Below, one piece after another: positions 1 through 5,246 of a stretch of 5,246 nt of DNA. This DNA comes from Oscillospiraceae bacterium (lineage in GTDB: Bacteria > Bacillota > Clostridia > Oscillospirales > Oscillospiraceae). The DNA is taken from positions 1 to 5,246 of the forward strand of contig JAFZAM010000162.1 of the NCBI GenBank assembly GCA_017557265.1, read 5' to 3'. The notes under the pieces were generated by a model that saw only the letters and a program-made list of their open reading frames with translations, made no database searches and was not told the DNA's origin. The position numbers and the translations under genes are program-made. The stretch's first letter is position 1; every line of letters starts with the position of its first letter.

Positions 1-13
1 CGGAATACCCAAG

Positions 14-214
14 TCAGGAGAGGCCAAACTTCTTGTTGAATTTATCAACACGGCCGCTGGTGTCGACCAGCTTCTGCTTGCCCGTGAAGAACGGATGGCA
101 CTTCGAGCAGATCTCAACCCTGATATCCTTCTTCGTGGAGCCGGTCTCGATGACCTCTCCGCACGCGCACCTGATGGTGGTCTGTTCGTATTTCGGATGG
201 ATACCTTCCTTCAT
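14..214 (-). CDS. rpmE: 50S ribosomal protein L31 (bL31), zinc-binding type
   Basis: This gene encodes ribosomal protein bL31, a small protein of the large subunit that helps bridge the 50S and 30S subunits. The 66-residue product has the usual length. It starts MKEGIHPKY and carries the four zinc-ligand cysteines of the C+ form: C16 and C18 (CAC) and C36 and C39 (CSKC), followed by HPF and the basic FNKKFG end. The ATG at 214 is chosen because AGAGGTG lies 6 bases upstream and because family members begin at this Met-Lys-Glu. An in-frame ATG at 289 would add 25 unrelated residues and lies upstream of the predicted transcription start. The gene stands alone within the window and diverges from the ABC operon. 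The C+ form implies zinc-bound L31, as opposed to the zinc-free paralog typically induced under zinc starvation. Identification is very secure. Confidence 0.97.
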   Translation of the reverse strand: MKEGIHPKYEQTTIRCACGEVIETGSTKKDIRVEICSKCHPFFTGKQKLVDTSGRVDKFNKKFGLS

Positions 215-220
215 TTGTTT

Positions 221-227
221 CACCTCT
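221..227 (-). promoter_or_regulatory. Ribosome binding site of rpmE
   Basis: On the minus strand this reads AGAGGTG, 6 bases before the ATG at 214. It selects the 66-residue L31 start over the in-frame upstream ATG at 289. Confidence 0.85.
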
Positions 228-243
228 TTCTGCTCAAAGTACA

Positions 244-259
244 CCGCCTTCTCAAGCGG
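244..259 (-). other. Hairpin in the rpmE leader with a GAGA tetraloop
   Basis: The minus strand reads CCGCTT-GAGA-AGGCGG. This is a 6-bp stem (five Watson-Crick pairs and one G-U) closed by a GNRA-type GAGA tetraloop. If transcription starts near 261, as the predicted promoter suggests, the hairpin sits at the extreme 5' end of the rpmE mRNA, about 14 bases before the ribosome binding site. It could protect the 5' end from decay or serve as a protein-binding site for autoregulation, which is common among ribosomal protein genes. The role is inferred; the structure is read from the sequence. Confidence 0.45.
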
Positions 260-267
260 CAAATGAG

Positions 268-296
268 ATAATAACATAACGATTTGCAAAAAGCAA
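268..296 (-). promoter_or_regulatory. Predicted SigA-type promoter of rpmE
   Basis: On the minus strand a -35-like TTGCTT (291-296) and a -10 TATTAT (268-273) are separated by exactly 17 bases. Transcription would start near 261, giving a leader of about 47 bases before the rpmE ATG. The -10 differs from consensus at one position and the -35 at three, so this is a plausible but unproven housekeeping promoter. Confidence 0.6.
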
Positions 297-307
297 GGCT
301 TTTTTGC
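286..307. repeat. Inverted repeat in the divergent intergenic region
   Basis: GCAAAAAGC (286-294) and GCTTTTTTGC (298-307) form an inverted repeat around a 3-base AAG centre, with one extra T in the right arm. It overlaps the predicted -35 box of rpmE (291-296). It could be an operator-like site or simply a by-product of A/T tracts. A role as intrinsic terminator is unlikely, because no gene in the window ends here. Confidence 0.35.
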
Positions 308-367
308 CCCTTTTTCAGCTTATTTTTGCGCGATTTGCTTTCATTTGTAAATAAACGTGCGCGAGGC

Positions 368-397
368 TTGCCATATATAAGGAGATTATGCTATAAT
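368..397 (+). promoter_or_regulatory. Strong extended -10 promoter of the ABC operon
   Basis: TTGCCA (368-373, five of six matches to the -35 consensus) and a perfect TATAAT (392-397) are separated by 18 bases. A TGC directly before the -10 box makes it an extended -10 element. Transcription would start near 404, leaving a leader of about 83 bases before the ATPase gene. It is the best promoter in the window, and no other strong one was seen within the operon. Confidence 0.8.
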
Positions 398-435
398 GAC
401 TGAGTTTCTAAACCGGCGATACCTATTACGTAAGA

Positions 436-468
436 GCGGCGCCCTCCGGGAAAGGCGGGGGAGGCCGC
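436..468 (+). promoter_or_regulatory. GC-rich hairpin in the operon's 5' leader
   Basis: GCGGC (436-440) pairs with GCCGC (464-468), and CTCC (444-447) pairs with GGAG (460-463). This gives a 9-bp stem with a 3-base bulge (GCC, 441-443) and a 12-base loop. It ends four bases before the Shine-Dalgarno sequence at 472-477. The CCTCC at 443-447 could instead pair with the Shine-Dalgarno GGAGG at 473-477, which would hide it. Pairing is visible in the sequence; regulation is inferred. Confidence 0.4.
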
Positions 469-471
469 ATC

Positions 472-477
472 GGGAGG
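472..477 (+). promoter_or_regulatory. Ribosome binding site of the ABC ATPase gene
   Basis: GGGAGG lies 9 bases before the ATG at 487. It is a strong Shine-Dalgarno sequence and supports that ATG as the start. Confidence 0.85.
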
Positions 478-486
478 ACTGAGACA

Positions 487-1485
487 ATGATCGAAGTATC
501 GGGCCTGACCAAGACCTACGGCAAGAAGAGGGGCATAGACCGCATCTCCTTCACCGTCAACGACGGGGAGATAGTCGGCTTCCTCGGGCCGAACGGCGCA
601 GGCAAATCGACCACGATGAATATCATCACAGGCTATCTTTCGGCCAACTCCGGGGCGGCGCGCATCTCGGGGCTCGACGTGCTTGAAAACCCCGTCGAGG
701 CCAAGCGCCACATAGGCTACCTGCCCGAGCAGCCCCCGCTCTATCTGGACATGACGGTCGAGGAATACCTCAGCTTCATATACGACCTGAAGAAGGTCAG
801 CGGCATAAAGCGCTCGGAGCATCTCGACGAGGTCATAAACCTCGTCGGCCTGACCGACCAGTACAAGCGCCTGATACGCAACCTGTCCAAGGGCTACAAG
901 CAGCGCGTCGGCATGGCGCAGGCGCTCGTCGGCAACCCCGACGTGCTCATCCTCGACGAGCCGACCGTCGGCCTCGACCCGAAGCAGATAATCGAGATAC
1001 GCAACGTCATCAAGGGCCTCGGGAAGGACAGGACGATAATCCTCTCGACCCACATCCTGCAGGAGGTCAGCGCGATATGCGAGCGCGTGCTCGTCATCAA
1101 TAACGGCCAGATCGTCGCCGACGACAGGCCGGACAACCTCTCCGCCCTCATCACGGGCGACAGGAAGCTGACCGTCCGCGTCGCGGGCCCGCGCGAGAGC
1201 GTCAGGCGCATCCTCCGCGGCGTCGAGGGCGTCCAGTACGCCGACGCGACCGTCCAGGCCGAGGAGGGGAGCTACGACTTCCTCGTCGAGGCCAGGCCCA
1301 ACGTCGACGTCAGAAAGCCCATGTTCCAGGCGCTGGCCCAGGCGGGCTACCCCATCCTCCAGCTCAAGAGCATGGACCTCTCCCTCGAGGACATCTTCGT
1401 CAAGCTCGTCGAGGCCAAGCGCGGCAATACGGCGCCGCGCGCCAAGACCCCGAAGAAGCAGGAGACAGGGAAGGAGGAGTTTTAA
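487..1485 (+). CDS. ABC transporter ATP-binding protein, ABC-2/GldA-like
   Basis: This 332-residue protein is the nucleotide-binding subunit that would power the ABC-2 permease encoded next to it. All the core motifs are present: Walker A GPNGAGKST (34-42), signature LSKGYKQR (133-140), Walker B VLILDEP (153-159) with catalytic Glu158, D-loop GLD (162-164) and switch His189 in STH. At the Q-loop the sequence is YLPEQ (78-82); aligned on the following LY, Glu81 takes the usual glutamine position, as is common in this exporter-type subfamily. A C-terminal region (about 220-310) ends in SLEDIFVKL, typical of these ATPases, followed by a Lys/Glu-rich tail (311-332). It is the first gene of the operon and abuts the permease gene with no gap. 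The ATG is backed by GGGAGG 9 bases upstream. It is cytoplasmic and intact. The family assignment is secure; the transported substrate cannot be told from the sequence. Confidence 0.95.
   Translation: MIEVSGLTKTYGKKRGIDRISFTVNDGEIVGFLGPNGAGKSTTMNIITGYLSANSGAARISGLDVLENPVEAKRHIGYLPEQPPLYLDMTVEEYLSFIYDLKKVSGIKRSEHLDEVINLVGLTDQYKRLIRNLSKGYKQRVGMAQALVGNPDVLILDEPTVGLDPKQIIEIRNVIKGLGKDRTIILSTHILQEVSAICERVLVINNGQIVADDRPDNLSALITGDRKLTVRVAGPRESVRRILRGVEGVQYADATVQAEEGSYDFLVEARPNVDVRKPMFQALAQAGYPILQLKSMDLSLEDIFVKLVEAKRGNTAPRAKTPKKQETGKEEF
1471..1477 (+). promoter_or_regulatory. Ribosome binding site selecting the TTG start of the permease
   Basis: AAGGAGG sits inside the final Lys-Glu-Glu codons of the ATPase gene, 8 bases before TTG at 1486. 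The next in-frame ATG at 1498 would be 20 bases away, too far for this site, so TTG is the preferred start. Confidence 0.8.
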
Positions 1486-2190
1486 TTGACGGCCATAATG
1501 AAAAGGGATCTGAAGGGCTACTTCACCTCCCCCCTCGGCTACGTGTTCGTGGCGGCGTATATCATCGTCATGAACGCCACGTTCTACATCACCAGCATCA
1601 TGAATGCGTCCAACGGCCTGACGACGGTCTTCAACGTCATGCTCTACTCGCTGGCGATAATCACCCCCATACTGACGATGCGCACCTTCTCCGAGGACTA
1701 TAAGCAGAAGACCGACCAGCTCCTTCTGACGAGCCCCGTCTCCCCGTCGGGCATCGTGCTCGGCAAGTTCTTCGCGGCGTTCCTCGTCTTCGTCTTCGGT
1801 CTCGTGCTGACGATAGTCTACGTCATCATCTGCCAGGCCTTCGGCAAGGTCAACATGGCCTCCGTCATCGGCAACTACGTCGCCATCCTCGGCGTCGCCG
1901 CCGTCTATATCTCGATAGGCGTGTTCATCTCGTCCCTGACGGAAAACCAGCTCATCAGCGCCATCGCGACCCTCGCGGTCTTCGCGCTGCTGCTGATACT
2001 CGACCTGTGCTACAACCTCGTCAATACGGCCTGGATAAAGGCCGTGCTCTACTGGCTGAGCATCTACCGCCGCTACAACACCTTCATCATGGGAGTCTTC
2101 TCCCTGGCCGACTTCGTTTACTACATCAGCGTGACGGCCGTGTTCCTGTTCCTGACGGTCCGCATGCTCGAGAAGAAACGCTGGAGCTGA
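1486..2190 (+). CDS. ABC-2 type transporter permease, GldF-like
   Basis: This 234-residue integral membrane protein is the likely channel or membrane partner of the upstream ATPase. Six hydrophobic segments are visible, at about 17-37, 47-65, 96-117, 127-150, 155-176 and 207-226. The family's conserved cytoplasmic stretch follows helix 2: MRTFSEDYKQKTDQLLLTSP (65-84). The N-terminus MTAIMKRDLKGYF, preceding the first helix, is typical of ABC-2 permeases of the GldF type. Translation probably starts at TTG (1486), directly after the ATPase stop codon, because AAGGAGG lies 8 bases upstream; starting at the ATG at 1498 would lose four residues. The length fits a single-domain ABC-2 permease, so the complex probably contains two copies. 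Zero spacing to the ATPase gene suggests coupled translation. The gene is intact; the substrate is unknown. Confidence 0.92.
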   Translation: MTAIMKRDLKGYFTSPLGYVFVAAYIIVMNATFYITSIMNASNGLTTVFNVMLYSLAIITPILTMRTFSEDYKQKTDQLLLTSPVSPSGIVLGKFFAAFLVFVFGLVLTIVYVIICQAFGKVNMASVIGNYVAILGVAAVYISIGVFISSLTENQLISAIATLAVFALLLILDLCYNLVNTAWIKAVLYWLSIYRRYNTFIMGVFSLADFVYYISVTAVFLFLTVRMLEKKRWS

Positions 2191-2195
2191 GGAGG
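2191..2195 (+). promoter_or_regulatory. Ribosome binding site selecting the GTG start of the GldG-like gene
   Basis: GGAGG directly follows the permease's TGA stop and lies 8 bases before the GTG at 2204, supporting this non-ATG start. Confidence 0.82.
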
Positions 2196-2203
2196 GAAAG
2201 AAC

Positions 2204-3715
2204 GTGAAAAACAAAAAAGATCTGCTCGATCAGGGCATATTCGACGTCGAGCTCGCCGCCGAACAGGAAGAGATAAAATCCAGAAAGTTCAAATACGGCA
2301 CGCTCGCGACGGTATTTACCATCCTCTTCATCATAGGCGTCGTCCTCGTAAACGTCCTCGTGGGCTACCTCACCGACCGCTTCGTCCTCGAGGTCGACCT
2401 CACCAGCGAGAACCTCTTCGAGATATCCGAGGACACCAAAGAAGTCATAGCCGGCCTCACCGAGCCCGTCGACATCATCGTCTTCGCCGACGAGACCCGC
2501 TATAAAAACTCCACGGAGCTCCTGAGCAACATCTACGAGACCCTCCAGCGCTACGAGTCCCTCTCCGGCGGCATGATCAAGGTCCAGTACCTCGACCCGA
2601 ACCTCAACCCCGGCGTCGTCGACAAGTATAACGCCCTCAACGACCTCACGAGCGACGATATCGTCGTCGCCTCGGAGCGCCGCTTCAAGCGCCTGCAGCC
2701 GACCTCGCTCTACAACCACAAGACCGGCGAAGACGGCATCACCTACTACGTAGGCCTTCGCGCCGAGCAGAAGATAACCAGCGCCCTGCTCTACGTCACC
2801 GCCGACAAGCTCGACAAGGCCCTCTACATCCGCGGCCACAACGAGGACTACGGCCTCGACGAGCTGACCCAGCTGCTGACCTACTCAAACTACGAGGTCG
2901 ACTCCTTCATCCTCGCCCGCGAGGAGATCCCCGACGACTGCACGATGCTCATCATCTCCTCGCCGCTTTACGACTACAGCGCCGAGGAGGTCGACAAGAT
3001 ATCCGACTTCCTCGACAAGGGCGGTAAGCTCATCGTCTCGATGAACCCGAACACCCTCGACCCGATGACGAACCTCTCCCTGCTGTTCGAGGAGTGGGGC
3101 GTCAAGTACGACAGCGAGATAATCCTCGACTCCTCGCAGTCGCTGTCCGGCTACCCGATGTACGTCGTCCCGACGACGGTCTACTTCGAGGGCATATCCG
3201 ACACCATCAACATCCAGAACCGCTTCGCCATGATCCCCGCCTGCAAGCCCATCCAGATAACCGGCACGCAGAAGGCCGGCATCGAGGTCCATGAGCTGCT
3301 CGTCAGCTCCGCGACGAGCTACTCCAAGAGCATAGAGGACACCATCGCCGGGACGGATAAGCTCGAGGGCGATACCGAGGGCCCGTTCAACATGTGCGTG
3401 CTGGCCGAGAAGATAGCCTCCGACAAGAACCTCAACTACACCCGCGCCGACATCCTCTTCTGCTCGACCGGCATGATAACCGACTCCATCCTCTCGGCTC
3501 CCGAATTCCTCAACGGCACGTGGCTGACCGCCGCGCTCAACTACGTCAGCGAATACACCGACGCCGTCATCATCCCGGATAAGAACTTCGAGTCCAAGGC
3601 CCTGACGATACTCTCCTGGCAGGGCAGGCTCGTCTTCTGGGTCGTCGTCGTCGCCATCCCGCTGATCGTCATCGCCGCCGGCGTCATCGTCTGGGCCAGG
3701 AGGAGGCATCTGTAA
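2204..3715 (+). CDS. GldG-family ABC transporter auxiliary protein
   Basis: This 503-residue protein belongs to the GldG/ABC_transp_aux type that accompanies ABC-2 transporters. Residues 1-32 are hydrophilic and probably cytoplasmic. A membrane helix spans about 33-55, a large extracytoplasmic region about 56-475, and a second helix about 476-498, ending in ARRRHL. The first part of the outer region (about 61-180: VDLTSENLFEISEDT, then VDIIVFADE) matches the N-terminal domain of the family. The second part has the family landmarks ALYIRGHNEDYG (206-217) and LDKGGKLIVSMNP (270-282), which resemble the 'GHGE' and 'GGxL' motifs. GTG is chosen because GGAGG lies 8 bases upstream. In gliding Bacteroidetes GldG works with GldA and GldF; here gliding is not implied. 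It probably scaffolds or gates the permease from outside. Its reading frame overlaps the next gene by one base. The family call is confident; the biochemical role is unknown. Confidence 0.88.
   Translation: MKNKKDLLDQGIFDVELAAEQEEIKSRKFKYGTLATVFTILFIIGVVLVNVLVGYLTDRFVLEVDLTSENLFEISEDTKEVIAGLTEPVDIIVFADETRYKNSTELLSNIYETLQRYESLSGGMIKVQYLDPNLNPGVVDKYNALNDLTSDDIVVASERRFKRLQPTSLYNHKTGEDGITYYVGLRAEQKITSALLYVTADKLDKALYIRGHNEDYGLDELTQLLTYSNYEVDSFILAREEIPDDCTMLIISSPLYDYSAEEVDKISDFLDKGGKLIVSMNPNTLDPMTNLSLLFEEWGVKYDSEIILDSSQSLSGYPMYVVPTTVYFEGISDTINIQNRFAMIPACKPIQITGTQKAGIEVHELLVSSATSYSKSIEDTIAGTDKLEGDTEGPFNMCVLAEKIASDKNLNYTRADILFCSTGMITDSILSAPEFLNGTWLTAALNYVSEYTDAVIIPDKNFESKALTILSWQGRLVFWVVVVAIPLIVIAAGVIVWARRRHL
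3701..3706 (+). promoter_or_regulatory. Ribosome binding site of the DUF4340 gene, inside Arg codons
   Basis: AGGAGG is part of three consecutive AGG arginine codons (3698-3706) near the end of the GldG-like gene. It lies 8 bases before the ATG at 3715, which overlaps the TAA stop as TAATG. This arrangement supports coupled translation. Confidence 0.85.
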
Positions 3716-5208
3716 TGACCAAAAGTATCAAGCGCATAGTCGTTTTCGGCGCCGTCGTCGTCGGCATCGCGCTGCTGCTGGTCATAGTCCTTCTCGTGTT
3801 CCCGAAGCAGGAGGTCGAGCCGGTCGTCACGGACGACCCCAATGACAAGCCGACCGTCTATATCATCAACGAGGACGGCAACGACCTCAAGCGCATGCAC
3901 TGGTACTGGAACAACGGCGAGGAGCTCGAGGTGCGCTACGTCCGCGACGAAAAGGGCAAGCTCAGCTACGAGGCGACGCCCGAGGCGTACTACTTCGACT
4001 GGAACACCAGCAAGTTCCGCAGCATGATGTTCACGATGTCCACGCTGACGTCGATGGGCGAGGTCGAGAAAGACCCGCAGGACCTCTCCAAGTACGGGCT
4101 CGACGATCCCTATTTCCGCATGGAGCTCGAATACTCCGACAAGACGCTCACGCTCATCTTCGGAAACCCGACCATCGACGGCTACGCCTACACGATGGTC
4201 AGCGGCGACGATACCGTCCACATGGTCGGCTCGTATCTCGCGGGCCTCATCTCCCGCAGCATCGTCGAATACAGGCAGATAGACTCCTTCCCCGTCTATT
4301 CCGACGAGGAGATCTATGAGAAGATAAACCACGTCCTCATCGTCCGCCGCGACGGCACGCCCATCGAGATCGTCGCCGACCCGACCTATGAGATGGAGGG
4401 CAACGAGGCGATGTGCAACTATATGATGCTGCAGCCCGTCGTATCCTCCGCCGCCGACGAGACCGTCCGCGAGAACGTCCTCGATCAGGTCGCGCAGATA
4501 GCCTTCTCGAAGGTCTACGGCGACATCGGGATGGACCGCCTCGCCGACTTCGGGCTCGACAAGCCCGCCCGCGTCTATCTTGAGGACGTCGACGGCAACA
4601 CGTGCGACATCATGGTCGGCGCGACCGACTCGAACGTTTACTACTGCGCCTTCACGAAGCAGTACGACGACTTCATGGACGGCGTCATCGACCAGCTGAC
4701 CGTCCTCGAGTATCAGGCCGCCGGCTTCGAGCCCATCGACATCGACTACATGACCCTCATGAACCGCGTCGTCTGGATCCAGGAGATCCATACGGTGCAG
4801 TCCATCGACTACGAGTACGGCGGGAACGTCCGCCACGTCCAGTTCACGTTCGAGGACTACATTACCGACGCGAACACCGAGGCCGTCCACGTCTACGGCG
4901 CGCTCGACGGCAAGGACATCGGCGAGCAGAACACCAAGAGGCTCTACGCGCGTACGCTGAACCTGCGCGAGATAGGCACGATAGAGGACGACGTCGAGCT
5001 CGGCGAGGCCGAGATCACCGTCACGCTCAATCTCGTCGAGGGCGGCAAGCGCGAGCTGAAGCTCTACCGGCTCAACGAGCGCCAGTACTGCGCCGTCGTC
5101 GACGGGGCCCAGCGCTTCTACGTCTACCGCACGAACGTACAGAACATCACCGACGCCATAGCGCGTCTGGACGACGACCGCGACCTCGCGCTGCTGTACG
5201 ACACCTGA
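3715..5208 (+). CDS. DUF4340 membrane-anchored protein
   Basis: This 497-residue protein is the DUF4340 partner usually found behind GldG-like genes. One uncleaved-looking anchor spans about 8-29 after a short basic N-terminus (MTKSIKR), so residues 30-497 should lie outside the membrane. No lipobox is seen. The outer part appears to hold three related units, starting near 58, 204 and 356. Each has a strand pair around a Gly-containing turn, an alpha-helical stretch, and a strand-rich end. The first two contain the family hallmark, YGLDDP (127-132) and FGLDKP (279-284), followed by FGNP (149-152) and VGATDSNVYY (301-310). The third keeps the strand pattern but has lost the GLDxP motif. The ATG overlaps the previous stop by one base, with AGGAGG 8 bases upstream. 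It probably assembles beside the GldG-like protein. The molecular function of the family is, to my knowledge, unknown. The gene is complete. Confidence 0.87.
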   Translation: MTKSIKRIVVFGAVVVGIALLLVIVLLVFPKQEVEPVVTDDPNDKPTVYIINEDGNDLKRMHWYWNNGEELEVRYVRDEKGKLSYEATPEAYYFDWNTSKFRSMMFTMSTLTSMGEVEKDPQDLSKYGLDDPYFRMELEYSDKTLTLIFGNPTIDGYAYTMVSGDDTVHMVGSYLAGLISRSIVEYRQIDSFPVYSDEEIYEKINHVLIVRRDGTPIEIVADPTYEMEGNEAMCNYMMLQPVVSSAADETVRENVLDQVAQIAFSKVYGDIGMDRLADFGLDKPARVYLEDVDGNTCDIMVGATDSNVYYCAFTKQYDDFMDGVIDQLTVLEYQAAGFEPIDIDYMTLMNRVVWIQEIHTVQSIDYEYGGNVRHVQFTFEDYITDANTEAVHVYGALDGKDIGEQNTKRLYARTLNLREIGTIEDDVELGEAEITVTLNLVEGGKRELKLYRLNERQYCAVVDGAQRFYVYRTNVQNITDAIARLDDDRDLALLYDT

Positions 5209-5212
5209 TATC

Positions 5213-5246
5213 AAAAAGCTCCGGGCGCGCCGTGAATGCGGCGCGC
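5213..5246 (+). terminator. Probable intrinsic terminator, cut by the window edge
   Basis: Five bases after the DUF4340 stop codon comes an A-tract (5213-5217). It is followed by a perfect 8-bp stem: GCGCGCCG (5225-5232) and CGGCGCGC (5239-5246) around the loop TGAATG. The unpaired left flank AAAAAGCTCCGG suggests that the right arm continues past the window into matching bases and a T-tract, as in a bidirectional Rho-independent terminator. The T-tract itself is not visible. Confidence 0.7.

Noticed and set aside
33..266. A 77-codon ORF on the plus strand opposite rpmE
   Set aside because: It overlaps the conserved rpmE gene almost completely and has no recognisable protein features. It is a shadow of the minus-strand gene.
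215..289. An N-terminal extension of L31 starting at the ATG at 289
   Set aside because: The extra 25 residues are not part of L31, the predicted -10 box lies within them, and a good ribosome binding site supports the ATG at 214.
396..482. A 28-codon ORF starting MTEFLNRRY just upstream of the ATPase, preceded by AAGGAG at 379-384
   Set aside because: Its ATG overlaps the TATAAT -10 box, so it lies upstream of the predicted transcription start (about 404) and would not be in that mRNA. It would need a separate upstream promoter, and none was convincing. Its product is Arg-rich with no family resemblance.
391..2214. A 607-codon open frame on the minus strand across the ATPase and permease genes
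   Set aside because: It is codon-aligned with the two sense genes and exists because they lack TTA, CTA and TCA codons. Its product is low-complexity (Asp, Glu, Val, Arg, Gly rich) and resembles no family, while the sense proteins have clear motifs.
2126..3709. Minus-strand open frames of 237 and 274 codons opposite the GldG-like gene
   Set aside because: These are codon-aligned shadows split by a single TCA codon of the sense gene. Their composition is biased and no family features are seen.
3541..5214. A 557-codon open frame on the minus strand across the DUF4340 gene
   Set aside because: Same cause: it is the codon-aligned antisense of a real gene, with a repetitive Asp/Val-rich translation and no recognisable domain.

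Overview
The window looks like chromosomal DNA from a GC-rich member of the Clostridia (Firmicutes/Bacillota), probably an uncultured or gut-type lineage. This is inferred from a clostridial-looking zinc-binding ribosomal protein L31, strong AGGAGG-type ribosome binding sites, SigA-like promoters in an AT-rich spacer, and GC-rich genes that favour C-ending codons but keep ATA and AGG. Nothing in it resembles a phage, transposon, CRISPR array, tRNA or rRNA.

Layout. On the left, rpmE (bL31) runs leftward from 214 to 14. A 272-base divergent intergenic region (215-486) holds a leftward promoter and a leader hairpin for rpmE, a strong rightward extended -10 promoter, and a structured 5' leader. 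From 487 to 5208 four genes run rightward as one tightly packed operon: an ABC ATPase, a six-helix ABC-2 permease, a GldG-type auxiliary protein with a large extracytoplasmic domain, and a membrane-anchored DUF4340 protein. The right edge cuts through what looks like the operon's intrinsic terminator.

The four genes form one recognisable unit. The ATPase and permease should build an ABC-2 type membrane complex. The GldG-like protein (one membrane helix at each end) and the DUF4340 protein (one N-terminal anchor) would place two large domains outside the membrane beside it. The set resembles the GldA-GldF-GldG transporter of gliding Bacteroidetes plus a DUF4340 partner. It is also found in many non-gliding bacteria, where, as far as I know, its substrate is undetermined. 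Gene spacings of 0, 13 and -1 bases, with ribosome binding sites embedded in or abutting the end of the preceding gene, imply translational coupling and co-assembly.

The genes themselves are intact and ordinary for their families. The points most worth a second look are the uncharacterised function of the four-gene unit, an apparent three-fold repeat in the DUF4340 protein, a possible Shine-Dalgarno-masking structure in the operon leader, and the near absence of TTA, CTA and TCA codons, which produces very long spurious antisense ORFs.
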